In this document: positions 15,310 to 23,225 of the stretch, piece after piece
How the letters are laid out: every line of letters starts with the position of its first letter
How positions within the stretch are numbered: the first letter of the stretch is position 1
DNA from: an uncultured Bacteroidales bacterium
GTDB lineage: Bacteria; Bacteroidota; Bacteroidia; Bacteroidales; FEN-979
Direction of reading: 5' to 3'
NCBI GenBank assembly: GCA_903824935.1
Contig: CAIJYT010000042.1
Span: forward strand, 1 to 32,538
Length of the DNA: 32,538 bases
Translations under genes and position numbers: made by a program
The notes under the pieces: model-generated
The model's input: only the letters and a program-made list of their open reading frames with translations
The model's database searches: none
What the model was told of the DNA's origin: nothing

Positions 15310-16389
15310 ATGAAAACCCGACTCATCCTCCTGGCAGGATTATTATGGATCACACCCTTGACATTCATGGCGCAGGACAAGCAACAAAATAATGCAGCGG
15401 AACCACTGAAGCTGGTTTCAGCAGCAGATCCGAAAGACAGGAACAACAATTTCTACGACAATGCCGATACCTATGCATTGCCGGGAGGTGAGATACTGGT
15501 GGGCGGCGAGATTGAAAATCCAGGGACTGCCGGTCTGGCCGGCCTCAGCAAGCATAGCGTGATCGTAAAAGAAGCATTGCTGGGCGAAGACGGTAAGAAC
15601 CATTTTACCGGGGCTTACCGCTATGAAGGATACTCCCTTTTTGACATCCTGACAAGCCGCATTCTTAAAAAAAAGAATAAGGAGGATTTCTCCCCGGTAA
15701 TTGACCTGTACGTGGTCATTGAAAATGACAAAGGGGAAAAAGTCGTGATGAGCTGGGGAGAGATATTCTATCCCAACAACCTTCACAACTGCATTATCGC
15801 AACAGAAGTTACCAGGATTGTTCCCAGCAAGACGGGAGACCTCTGGCCGCTTCCTGCAGAAAGGAAACTAGTTGTGGGCAGCGACCTGCTTGGCGAAAGG
15901 AACATCAGCAATCCCACGAAGATCACGGTAAGAACACCATCACGCAGCATCCCCGTCAATAGGGATCTTAAACCACTGTATTCCAACAATATCAGGATTA
16001 CATCAGGTAAAACAACGACCGGGGTGATCGACAGTATCAGTGAAAAATCCACTGTCACTTACAACACTATTTTTTACGGAAGGGGAAGAGGAATTCACAG
16101 TACGACACCCTTTAAAGGCGCCATGCTGAGCGAACTCCTCGCTGCATATATACATCCGGACCATGCAAACCTCAGGAACAGCCTGCTGCTCATCGTGGGC
16201 GCCGACGGCTACAGGGCAGTGTATTCATTGAGTGAAGTCATGAACCGCAACGACCAGAGCGAATTGCTGCTGGTACCCTGCGAAGGAAATGAAGACGGGG
16301 GAAAATTCAGGGTCTTTCCTGCCTGCGATTTTTTCTCCGACAGGGCAGTGAAGGCAGTATCGGAGATCTCGCTAATCTTGGCTGAATGA
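15310..16389 (+). CDS. Periplasmic protein with two SUOX-like molybdopterin-binding folds
   Basis: The 359-residue protein has a signal peptide ending near AQD (residues 20-23). Two successive regions resemble the sulfite-oxidase-type pterin-binding fold. Residues 55-210 run from GGEIENPG through YEGYSLFDIL and VVMSWGEIF to VVGSDLLGERNISNPTKI. Residues 220-358 contain FKGAMLSELLAAY, VGADGYRAVYSLSEVM and VFPACDFFSDRAVKAVSEI. I see no Cys in the context of the metal-ligating Cys of sulfite oxidase or YedY, so catalysis is doubtful. It lies 12 bp after wtpA and overlaps wtpB by the ATGA tetranucleotide, so it is an integral part of the transporter operon. It might bind oxyanion, pterin or WtpA. 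The specific function is unknown. Confidence 0.7.
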   Translation: MKTRLILLAGLLWITPLTFMAQDKQQNNAAEPLKLVSAADPKDRNNNFYDNADTYALPGGEILVGGEIENPGTAGLAGLSKHSVIVKEALLGEDGKNHFTGAYRYEGYSLFDILTSRILKKKNKEDFSPVIDLYVVIENDKGEKVVMSWGEIFYPNNLHNCIIATEVTRIVPSKTGDLWPLPAERKLVVGSDLLGERNISNPTKITVRTPSRSIPVNRDLKPLYSNNIRITSGKTTTGVIDSISEKSTVTYNTIFYGRGRGIHSTTPFKGAMLSELLAAYIHPDHANLRNSLLLIVGADGYRAVYSLSEVMNRNDQSELLLVPCEGNEDGGKFRVFPACDFFSDRAVKAVSEISLILAE

Positions 16390-17165
16390 AACGCCAGACT
16401 CTTCAATGGGTATTTTCATTGCTGGGAGCGATCATTCTTTTGTTCATCCTCGCCCCGGTGCTTGGCCTGTTATTTTCATCCTCTCCTCTCAAGCTGTTTG
16501 AAACAGCGAAAGATCCCGAAGTAAAGAACAGTATATTACTCACTTTGGGGACTTCCATGGGAGGTACCCTTTTGTTTGCCCTGGCTGCTGTTCCTTTCTC
16601 ATGGATACTTGCCCGTTACAGTTTCCCCCTAAAGAAACTGGTCACCGCCATCATCGACCTGCCGGTGGTCATTCCTCATTCAGCTGCAGGCATAGCCGTA
16701 CTGGGGTTTTTATCAAGGGACACCTGGCTGGGAAAAGCAAGCTCGGCTGCAGGGTTTAATTTTGTAGGCCATCCGGCTGGTATCATGATAGCAATGGCAT
16801 TTGTTAGTCTCCCCTACCTCATCAATGCGGCACGGGACGGCTTTATCTCGGTTCCCGAACGCCTTGAAAAAGCTGCGCTTACACTCGGGGCTTCACCGGT
16901 AAGGGTGTTTTTCACAATCTCACTTCCCCTGGCATGGAAAAACATCCTTTCGGGCCTCATACTGATGTTTGCAAGGGGCATGAGCGAATTCGGGGCCGTC
17001 GTTATCATCGCTTACCATCCTATGATAACACCTGTGCTGATCTACGAACGTTTCACTTCCTTCGGACTTAAATATGCACAACCCGTTTCGGTGATCTTTA
17101 TCCTGGTCGTACTTGTTTTCTTCATGATGATCCGCCTGCTGCTTTCATCTTCCAAAAAGAACTGA
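16386..17165 (+). CDS. wtpB: Tungstate/molybdate ABC transporter permease
   Basis: The 259-residue inner-membrane protein is the WtpB/ModB/TupB-type permease. Hydrophobic helices start near residues 10, 52, 92, 130, 185 and 228. The coupling EAA loop, ERLEKAALTLGASPVRVFF followed by SLPLAWKNILSGLI, contacts the ATPase. RGMSEFGAVVIIAYHP is typical of molybdate and sulfate permeases. It overlaps the preceding gene by 4 bp and is followed 3 bp later by the ATPase gene. Confidence 0.92.
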   Translation: MKRQTLQWVFSLLGAIILLFILAPVLGLLFSSSPLKLFETAKDPEVKNSILLTLGTSMGGTLLFALAAVPFSWILARYSFPLKKLVTAIIDLPVVIPHSAAGIAVLGFLSRDTWLGKASSAAGFNFVGHPAGIMIAMAFVSLPYLINAARDGFISVPERLEKAALTLGASPVRVFFTISLPLAWKNILSGLILMFARGMSEFGAVVIIAYHPMITPVLIYERFTSFGLKYAQPVSVIFILVVLVFFMMIRLLLSSSKKN

Positions 17166-17168
17166 CAG

Positions 17169-18215
17169 ATGCTGAAACTCACAGGCGTTAATAAAGACCT
17201 CAGGGGATTCTGCATCAAGGATATTTCTTTTACTGTGGAAGACGGAGATTATTTCATCCTGCTGGGCCCCTCGGGCGCAGGAAAATCAATACTCCTGGAA
17301 ACTATTGCAGGTCTTCTTCGTTCCGACAGCGGGACCATTGAACTTGGGGGGAGAGAGATTACAAAACTGCCGATACAGCAAAGGAAAGTCGGGCTGGTGT
17401 TCCAGGATCATGCCATCTTCCCCCACATGAAAGTGAGGAAGAACCTGGCTTATGCCCAGCATGGTCTTCCACATGAAGAAATAAAAAATAAAATTGCAGG
17501 ACTGAGCTCCAAGCTGGGAATTGAAGACTTGCTCGAGCGTTATCCTTCATCCTTATCCGGAGGGGAACTTCAGAGGGTTGCATTGGCACGCACAATGATA
17601 CAGGAACCTGAGATCCTCCTGCTGGACGAGCCCCTGTCGTCCATGGACAGCCAGCTTAAAACCGAAATCAGGGCCTTGCTCAGGCAGATCCACCGGGCAG
17701 GGCAAACTATCATGCATGTGACCCACGATTACGAAGAGGCCTTGTCGCTGGGAAACCGCATCGCGGTGATGGACCATGGAAGCATATTACAGTCCGGGAC
17801 TCCCGACGAGGTATTCCATCACCCAAGGAACGGATTTGTAGCCCATTTTATAGGGATAAGGAACTTTATTCCTGCCAGGATTATAATGTACGGTGGACTA
17901 CCTTTTGCCGAAACCCCGGGAGGTATGAAGATCAGGCTTGGTTCAGTGCAAGAAAACCTGAAAGGCTTCGTTATGATACGAGGAGAAGATATCGTACTTT
18001 CGGCTGCTGCCCTGGATTCCTCGGCCAGCAATGTGTTTGAAGGAAAAGTGGAGGAGATCATTGCCACGCCGAATGGTTTTGATATCTGCGTGAATGCCGG
18101 GGAAAAACTCCATGCCCTGATCACCGGCATCTCCCGCAACAAATTGGGCATAAAGGAAGGGATCCAGATCTGGCTGAATTTTAAAGCCACTGCGGTAAAA
18201 TTTATTGAAGAATGA
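17169..18215 (+). CDS. wtpC: Tungstate/molybdate ABC transporter ATP-binding protein
   Basis: The 348-residue ATPase has Walker A GPSGAGKS (residues 33-40), a Q-loop in GLVFQD, the signature LSGGELQ (129-135), Walker B ILLLDEP and the H-switch HVTHD. The C-terminal part from about residue 235 is a TOBE-type regulatory domain, which in ModC/WtpC can bind oxyanion and shut the transporter. With the regulator lacking a Mop domain, this TOBE domain is the only visible candidate intracellular oxyanion sensor in the operon. It overlaps moeA by ATGA. Confidence 0.92.
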   Translation: MLKLTGVNKDLRGFCIKDISFTVEDGDYFILLGPSGAGKSILLETIAGLLRSDSGTIELGGREITKLPIQQRKVGLVFQDHAIFPHMKVRKNLAYAQHGLPHEEIKNKIAGLSSKLGIEDLLERYPSSLSGGELQRVALARTMIQEPEILLLDEPLSSMDSQLKTEIRALLRQIHRAGQTIMHVTHDYEEALSLGNRIAVMDHGSILQSGTPDEVFHHPRNGFVAHFIGIRNFIPARIIMYGGLPFAETPGGMKIRLGSVQENLKGFVMIRGEDIVLSAAALDSSASNVFEGKVEEIIATPNGFDICVNAGEKLHALITGISRNKLGIKEGIQIWLNFKATAVKFIEE

Positions 18216-19390
18216 TATCATTTGAAGAAGCTTTAGAAATAGCGCTGAATAATGCACAGGTAAGCGGGGAAGAAGAAGTTTCCTGGGAATCGGCCAGTGG
18301 AAGGGTGCTGAGCAGGGATGTGTTTTCGGATATCAGCATGCCTCCGTTCGACAAATCGGCGGTGGATGGTTTCGCATGCAGGATGCGGGATGCGGGATGC
18401 GGGATGGAGTTGAAAGTGATAGAGACAATCCCGGCAGGTTCGGTTCCTCAGAAGCAGGTTCAGGCAGGGGAATGCTCGAGGATAATGACCGGCGGCATGC
18501 TGCCGACCGGGGCCGACAGCGTGATCATGGTTGAAGACACCGAGACCTCATCCGCAGACACCATAAAATTCATTAAAAAAAAGTCTGCTGCGAATATTTG
18601 CATCAAAGCCGAAGACGTTAAAGCAGGAGAAAAAGTCCTGGATAAGGGAACCCTGATAGGCGCAGCTCATCTTGCCGTTCTTGCATCAGTTGGTAATACC
18701 AGGATATGGGTGAGCCGTCAGCCACATGTTGCTGTGATTTCAACAGGGAACGAGCTGGTGGAACCTGAAGACAAGCCGTCAGGTGCAAGGATAAGAAATT
18801 CAAATGCCTGGCAGCTTGTGGCCCAGGCAAGGCAGGTTCCTGTAAAATGCACCTATTACGGCATTGCTGATGACACTCCCGAAGACCTTCAGGATAAAAT
18901 GGCAATGGCTTTGTATAAGACTGATATAGTGATACTTACAGGTGGCGTCTCCATGGGTGATTTCGATTATGTACCTGCTGCAATGGAAAGCCTTGGGGCT
19001 CAGATCCTGTTTAAAAGTATAGCCATACAGCCCGGCCGCCCAACTGTTTTTGCCCGTTACAACAACCAGTTCATCTTTGGACTGCCGGGAAATCCCGTTT
19101 CCTCATTCGTACTGTTTGAACTGCTGGTAAAACCATTCATTTTGAAATTGATGGGTTGCGAACAGCAGCCCCTTATCCTTAAGCTGCCGATGGGAGCCGA
19201 TTTTACAAGAAGGAAATCGGCAAGGAAATCGGTTATCCCGGTAATGATTCGCGACGGCCTGGTATTCCCGGTTGAATATCACAGCTCGGCTCATATCAAT
19301 GCATACACCAAAGCCAATGGCATGCTGATCATGGAGATAGGGACAACCGGTATAAGAAAAGGAGAAACTGCCGATGTTCGACCGATTTAA
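18212..19390 (+). CDS. moeA: Molybdopterin molybdenumtransferase MoeA
   Basis: MoeA inserts molybdate or tungstate into adenylated pyranopterin. The 392-residue product shows the MPPFDKSAVDGFA motif, TGGMLPTGADSVIMVEDTE, ISTGNELVEPED, the MoCF-domain motif TGGVSMGDFDYV and FGLPGNPVSSFVLFE, followed by the C-terminal beta domain. Residues 55-65 are encoded by a GGATGCG heptad array in the loop after VDGFA; the frame is kept and all catalytic motifs are intact. The 5' end overlaps wtpC by 4 bp and the 3' end overlaps moaA by 17 bp. An organism using both metals would usually have two MoeA forms; only one is here. Confidence 0.95.
   Translation: MISFEEALEIALNNAQVSGEEEVSWESASGRVLSRDVFSDISMPPFDKSAVDGFACRMRDAGCGMELKVIETIPAGSVPQKQVQAGECSRIMTGGMLPTGADSVIMVEDTETSSADTIKFIKKKSAANICIKAEDVKAGEKVLDKGTLIGAAHLAVLASVGNTRIWVSRQPHVAVISTGNELVEPEDKPSGARIRNSNAWQLVAQARQVPVKCTYYGIADDTPEDLQDKMAMALYKTDIVILTGGVSMGDFDYVPAAMESLGAQILFKSIAIQPGRPTVFARYNNQFIFGLPGNPVSSFVLFELLVKPFILKLMGCEQQPLILKLPMGADFTRRKSARKSVIPVMIRDGLVFPVEYHSSAHINAYTKANGMLIMEIGTTGIRKGETADVRPI
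18374..18408 (+). repeat. In-frame heptad repeat array inside moeA
   Basis: GCATGCA is followed by three perfect GGATGCG units and one GGATGGA. The same 13-mer, GGATGCGGGATGC, occurs in the intergenic array upstream of the AOR gene. It encodes the residues ACRMRDAGCGM. Confidence 0.85.
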
Positions 19391-20174
19391 CCGCCCTATC
19401 ACCTATTTAAGGGTTTCCGTAACCGACCGTTGCAACCTTCGCTGTGTTTATTGTATGCCCCTCAAGGGCATAACAATGCTTTCCCATACCGATATCCTTT
19501 CATACGAAGAGATCCTGGAGGTGATACGGGTGGCAGTATCTATGGGGATATCCAAAGTGAGGATCACAGGAGGCGAACCCCTGGTAAGGAAAGGATTGGT
19601 CAGGTTTATATCGGAAGTGGCTGCCATTCCGGGTATACTCGACCTCGGGCTTACTACCAACGGCATCTTGCTTGAAGAGTATGCACAGCCTCTCGCCCTT
19701 GCCGGCCTGCACAGGATCAATATCAGCCTCGACACCATGGATCCCGTCAGGTTCAGGGAGATCACCAGGGGTGGCGAACTTTCGAAGGTAATGCTTGGGA
19801 TAGAAGCTGCACAAAAGGCGGGCCTGAAACCGATCAAGATCAATTGCGTGATCAAAGATTCATCTGAGGAACCGGATGCAGTGGCTGTGCGGGAGTTTTG
19901 CCGGTCAAATGGTTTTGAAGCGAGGTTCATTCACCAGATGAACCTTGGCGAAGGCTGTTTCACTATTGTTGAGAATGGGCATGGAGGCGATTGCGCCAAC
20001 TGTAACCGACTCCGCCTGACCGCAAATGGCAGGATCAAACCCTGCCTGTTCAGCGACATGGAATTCGATATCCGCAAAATGGGAATCAAGGCGGCAGTGG
20101 AGGCTGCAGTTGGCATGAAGCCCGAAAAAGGCACATCCAATACCTCGGATTTTTTTCATAATATTGGAGGATGA
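19374..20174 (+). CDS. moaA: Shortened GTP 3',8-cyclase MoaA
   Basis: MoaA is a radical-SAM enzyme that, with MoaC, turns GTP into cyclic pyranopterin monophosphate. The N-terminal SAM cluster motif Cys20-x3-Cys24-x2-Cys27 (CNLRCVYCM), Arg13, and the SAM-binding TGGEPL are present. The C-terminal GTP-site cluster is Cys207-x2-Cys210-x13-Cys224 with NRLRLT. The chain ends in Gly-Gly, a feature of active MoaA. At 266 residues it is about 60 shorter than the usual 325-340. The missing part lies between the RFIHQMNLGEG strand and the second cluster. All cofactor ligands remain. It overlaps the end of moeA by 17 bp and is followed by moaC. Confidence 0.9.
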   Translation: MFDRFNRPITYLRVSVTDRCNLRCVYCMPLKGITMLSHTDILSYEEILEVIRVAVSMGISKVRITGGEPLVRKGLVRFISEVAAIPGILDLGLTTNGILLEEYAQPLALAGLHRINISLDTMDPVRFREITRGGELSKVMLGIEAAQKAGLKPIKINCVIKDSSEEPDAVAVREFCRSNGFEARFIHQMNLGEGCFTIVENGHGGDCANCNRLRLTANGRIKPCLFSDMEFDIRKMGIKAAVEAAVGMKPEKGTSNTSDFFHNIGG

Positions 20175-20189
20175 ATTACCGTGAGAAGT

Positions 20190-20642
20190 ATGAGCAAACT
20201 AACACACATAGATAAGTCGGGCAAGGCCACCATGGTTGACGTTTCCGTCAAACCCGAGCAGTTGCGCACGGCTGAGGCCACCGGCCATATCACTCTTGCA
20301 AAAGCAACCATCGCACTGATCCGTGAGAACAAGATAAAGAAAGGCGATGTGCTTACGGTGGCGGAGATCGCGGGCATACAGGGCGGTAAAAAAACATCGG
20401 AACTTATTCCATTATGCCATCCTCTTGGTATAACAAAACTGGAAGTCAGGGCAAGCCTTGATAAAACAGGGGTGCGGGTGAACAGCATGGCCCGTTGTAC
20501 CGGCAAAACCGGCATCGAGATGGAAGCCCTGACTGCGGTTTCAGTAGCACTGCTTACAATTTACGATATGTGCAAGGCAGCCGATAAAAGCATGAAGTTG
20601 GATGAGGTAAGGCTGCTCAGCAAAACAAAGGAAGACATTTAA
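20190..20642 (+). CDS. moaC: Cyclic pyranopterin monophosphate synthase MoaC
   Basis: MoaC converts the MoaA product 3',8-cH2GTP into cPMP. The 150-residue protein has MVDVSVKPEQLRTAEATG, the GGKKTSELIPLCHPL active-site loop, and TGKTGIEMEALTAVSVALLTIYDMCK, all highly conserved. A GTG three codons upstream could also start the protein; the ATG at 20190 gives the family's usual MSKLTHID start. It sits 15 bp after moaA. Confidence 0.95.
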   Translation: MSKLTHIDKSGKATMVDVSVKPEQLRTAEATGHITLAKATIALIRENKIKKGDVLTVAEIAGIQGGKKTSELIPLCHPLGITKLEVRASLDKTGVRVNSMARCTGKTGIEMEALTAVSVALLTIYDMCKAADKSMKLDEVRLLSKTKEDI

Positions 20643-20663
20643 TATAGTGCGTAACCCTTCATT

Positions 20664-21596
20664 ATGGAAGAATTCAAGGTTGTTTCTGTAAATATTTCCG
20701 AAACCAAAGGCACGGTAAAAAAACCAGTTGACGGTATAAAGCTAACCCACCAGGGTGTTGAGGGTGATGCCCATTCAGGGCCATGGAACAGGCAGATCAG
20801 CCTTTTGGGCATGGAGAGTATCAGGAAATTCGAACAGCAAGCCGGGCGCGGTATTTCTCCGGGCGAGTTTGCCGAGAACATTACCCTGGAAGGATTTGAT
20901 TACACTAAAGTTCGTCCTTTGGACCGACTGACCTGCGGGGAAGTCGAGATTGAGATCACCCAGATCGGCAAGGAATGCCACGGGACTTCCTGTTCGATAT
21001 TCAAGGAAGTCGGCGACTGCGTAATGCCAAAGGAAGGTATCTTTGCCAGGGTACTTCATCCGGGCCTGATCGGTAAGGGGGACATCCTTGAATTCCACCC
21101 AAGGATGTACAGGGTGCTTGTTATCACGCTCAGCGACAGGGCCAGCTCAGGAGAGTACGAAGACCGCTCCGGCGCCAGGCTGCAGGCGTTGCTTCGCAGC
21201 TTTTTCAGTGACAATGGACTGAACCTGTTCATCCATTATGCCCTTATCCCGGATGATCAGTATAAACTCACGGAACTGGTGCACCAGGCAAAAGATGAAC
21301 TGGTTGATCTGTTAATTACCACGGGAGGCACAGGCATAGGCCCCAGGGATTTCACCGTTGATGTCATAAAACCACAGCTTGACAAAGAAATTCCCGGCAT
21401 CATGGAAATGATAAGGATGAAATACGGAGCTGTAAAGACCCAGGCCCTGCTCAGCAGGTCGGTTGCAGGGGTAATGGGCAAAACCCTGGTATTTACCCTG
21501 CCGGGAAGCGTGAAAGCCGTTAACGAATACATGGACGAAATCCTGAAATCCATGCTGCATCTCGAATACATGCTTCATGGGCTGGATGTCCACTGA
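20664..21596 (+). CDS. MOSC domain fused to MogA/MoaB-type domain
   Basis: This is a 310-residue two-domain protein. Residues 1-146 form a MOSC domain with GVEGDAHSG, SPGEFAENITLEG and a Cys-containing ECHGTSCSIFKEVGDC stretch; MOSC domains bind pterin-metal-sulfur ligands. Residues 148-310 form a MogA/MoaB domain with VITLSDRASSGEYEDRSG, TTGGTGIGPRDFTVDVI and FTLPGSVKAVNEY, which adenylates the pterin before metal insertion by MoeA. It is the last gene of the operon. The fusion suggests that handling of metal or sulfur on the cofactor is coupled to adenylation. Confidence 0.9.
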   Translation: MEEFKVVSVNISETKGTVKKPVDGIKLTHQGVEGDAHSGPWNRQISLLGMESIRKFEQQAGRGISPGEFAENITLEGFDYTKVRPLDRLTCGEVEIEITQIGKECHGTSCSIFKEVGDCVMPKEGIFARVLHPGLIGKGDILEFHPRMYRVLVITLSDRASSGEYEDRSGARLQALLRSFFSDNGLNLFIHYALIPDDQYKLTELVHQAKDELVDLLITTGGTGIGPRDFTVDVIKPQLDKEIPGIMEMIRMKYGAVKTQALLSRSVAGVMGKTLVFTLPGSVKAVNEYMDEILKSMLHLEYMLHGLDVH

Positions 21597-21604
21597 AATA
21601 AAAC

Positions 21605-21645
21605 CCGGTGAGGAAGATGTTAAGACTTTCCTTCCCTTCCTCCGG
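21605..21645 (+). terminator. Weak hairpin after the cofactor operon
   Basis: CCGGTGAGGAAG (21605-21616) pairs with CTTCCTCCGG (21636-21645) over ten base pairs with two bulges and a 19-nt loop. No T run follows, so terminator function is uncertain. Confidence 0.3.
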
Positions 21646-21811
21646 TTACATCCTTGCTTTCAATGTCTTCAGGTCTTCTGATAATTGCCAGGTATAATCT
21701 TTATATTGGTTAACCGGGCAAATCCGGCCCCTGAATAATGTTCCCCCTGGTTCATTTACAAATAAACTGCTTACAAAACAGGCCTAAATCTCTACACTTA
21801 CAAATTGGTGC

Positions 21812-21843
21812 TTGAAACACCCTGTTGCATTGACTTACTTTTG
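21812..21843 (+). promoter_or_regulatory. Promoter of the first DUF4402 gene
   Basis: TTG (21812-21814) and a perfect TAnnTTTG box, TACTTTTG (21836-21843), are 21 bp apart. The leader would be about 64 nt. Confidence 0.5.
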
Positions 21844-21911
21844 TATCAGATTCTTTGATTAAGTGACTACATCACCGCAAAAAAGAAAACCAGTATAAAA
21901 ATCAAAATACA

Positions 21912-22424
21912 ATGAAAACACAGATCAGATCCTTCGCCCTCGCATTAATTCTGATTGGACTTTCGGCCAGCTTGTTTGCCCAGGTTTCATCAACCAGTGC
22001 TGCTTCAGCCACTATTGTAACACCAATCACCATCGCAAAAACCGCCGACATCAGCTTCGGTAATGTTGCTATCAATGCAACTGCAGGTACAGTTTTATTA
22101 TCAACTGCAGGAACCCGCACATCGACAGGTGGAGTCACCCTGCCTGCTGTCGCAGGAACAGTGACAGCTGCATCATTTAATGTTACAGGTGCTGCCAATT
22201 ACACCTATTCAATAACTCTACCGGGAACTGCCACCACCCTAACCAGCGGAGCAAACAGCATGACGGCAGGTACCTTCATCAGCAACCCCGCCACAACCGG
22301 CACGCTTAGCGGAACCGGCACCCAGACTCTTAAGGTCGGTGCAACCTTGAATGTAAGTGCATCCCAGGCTGCAGGATCATATACCTCGCCCACTCCGTTC
22401 ACCGTTACAGTAAATTATAATTAA
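21912..22424 (+). CDS. DUF4402 secreted pilin-like protein 1
   Basis: The 170-residue protein has a signal peptide ending at LFAQ (about residue 24). The mature part is Thr/Ser/Ala-rich, Cys-free and beta-rich, with the DUF4402 pattern ITIAKTADISFGNVAI near the start and LKVGATLNVSASQAAGSY then FTVTVNYN at the end. DUF4402 proteins are small Ig-like beta-sandwich candidates whose function is not established. With a PapD-like chaperone and an usher-like protein nearby, it is probably a fibre subunit. The strong upstream promoter and separate transcription suggest it could be the most abundant subunit. The subunit role is inferred from context. Confidence 0.8.
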   Translation: MKTQIRSFALALILIGLSASLFAQVSSTSAASATIVTPITIAKTADISFGNVAINATAGTVLLSTAGTRTSTGGVTLPAVAGTVTAASFNVTGAANYTYSITLPGTATTLTSGANSMTAGTFISNPATTGTLSGTGTQTLKVGATLNVSASQAAGSYTSPTPFTVTVNYN

Positions 22425-22498
22425 TTGCCCGTCAGGAAGTAACGAACTTCGTTCTTTTGATAATAATGGGATTACTGGCAAATCGAACAAAAATTTAG

Positions 22499-22506
22499 TA
22501 TATTTG
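22499..22506 (+). promoter_or_regulatory. -7 box before the second DUF4402 gene
   Basis: TATATTTG matches TAnnTTTG exactly, 49 bp before the ATG. No clear TTG lies at the expected -33 distance. Confidence 0.4.
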
Positions 22507-22555
22507 CCTAAGTTGAGTGGAATTTTTAAGCCCTCACGTTGCTAATCTTTTTAAA

Positions 22556-23077
22556 ATGAAAACATTTACCTTTCAGGTTATAGTTCTTGCAGTTGTTTCT
22601 TTTTTAGCCATGAATAAGCTGCAAGCCCAGGTCAGGGTCACAGGACATGTTTCAGCCGAAGTTATTACATCTCTTGCAGCAATGGAAACCGCCCAGCTAA
22701 ATTTCGGACGTTTTGCCCCTCAATCAGCCGGGGGTCAGGTAACGATCACACCGCAGGGGACACAATCAGCCACGGGAACTATTGCCCTGGGCTCAGGAAC
22801 TCACAATGCCGCCAGTTTCTATATCAGCGGCGAAAGCGGCGCCCTTTTTTCAATAACATTGCCCAACGGGCCGGTAACCCTCACTAATACTACGAATTCA
22901 AAAACAATGGTTGTCACGAACTGGATATCTTTACCTTCCCAGGGAATGGGAATTGTTATTCCCGACAGAGGATCCCAGGTTGTTTTAGTTGGCGCATCAC
23001 TCGTTGCCGGCACAAACAATGATAATCCTGTCGGTATTTATACTGGGACCTACTCAATAACATTCAGCTATAATTAA
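22556..23077 (+). CDS. DUF4402 secreted pilin-like protein 2
   Basis: The 173-residue protein has a signal peptide ending at LQAQ (about residue 25), then LNFGRFAPQSAGG and a C-terminal block VVLVGASLVAG with GIYTGTYSITFSYN. The end aligns by eye with the other two DUF4402-like proteins in the locus. It has no Cys. A longer frame begins upstream at 22517, but that start would bury the signal peptide behind 13 unrelated residues, so ATG 22556 is preferred. Probable fibre subunit or tip/minor pilin; the role is inferred. Confidence 0.8.
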   Translation: MKTFTFQVIVLAVVSFLAMNKLQAQVRVTGHVSAEVITSLAAMETAQLNFGRFAPQSAGGQVTITPQGTQSATGTIALGSGTHNAASFYISGESGALFSITLPNGPVTLTNTTNSKTMVVTNWISLPSQGMGIVIPDRGSQVVLVGASLVAGTNNDNPVGIYTGTYSITFSYN

Positions 23078-23190
23078 CGGGGTAGATTTGCTGAATAGCT
23101 TTGAGGATGACCACGATACACATCCCAAAGGTGTTCACAACAATTTAATAACTATTTTGAGGTATGATCACAAACAGCTTCTTTTCGCTT

Positions 23191-23198
23191 TAGGTTTG
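23191..23198 (+). promoter_or_regulatory. -7 box before the chaperone gene
   Basis: TAGGTTTG matches TAnnTTTG and lies 27 bp before the chaperone ATG. A -33 element at the right distance is not evident. It would drive the chaperone-adhesin-subunit-usher operon. Confidence 0.4.
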
Positions 23199-23225
23199 TA
23201 TACATTTTAACCAAAATCACCTCTT

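Larger units (their letters stand above)
21597..21911. other. 315-bp intergenic region before the DUF4402 locus
   Basis: It contains an imperfect hairpin just after the cofactor operon, and a promoter near the right end for the first DUF4402 gene. The centre (about 21650-21810) shows no ORF, repeat or RNA that I can recognise. Confidence 0.6.

Noticed and set aside
22430-22460. GAAC-TTC-GTTC hairpin after the first DUF4402 gene as a terminator
   Set aside because: The stem is only four perfect base pairs with mismatches beyond, too weak to call.
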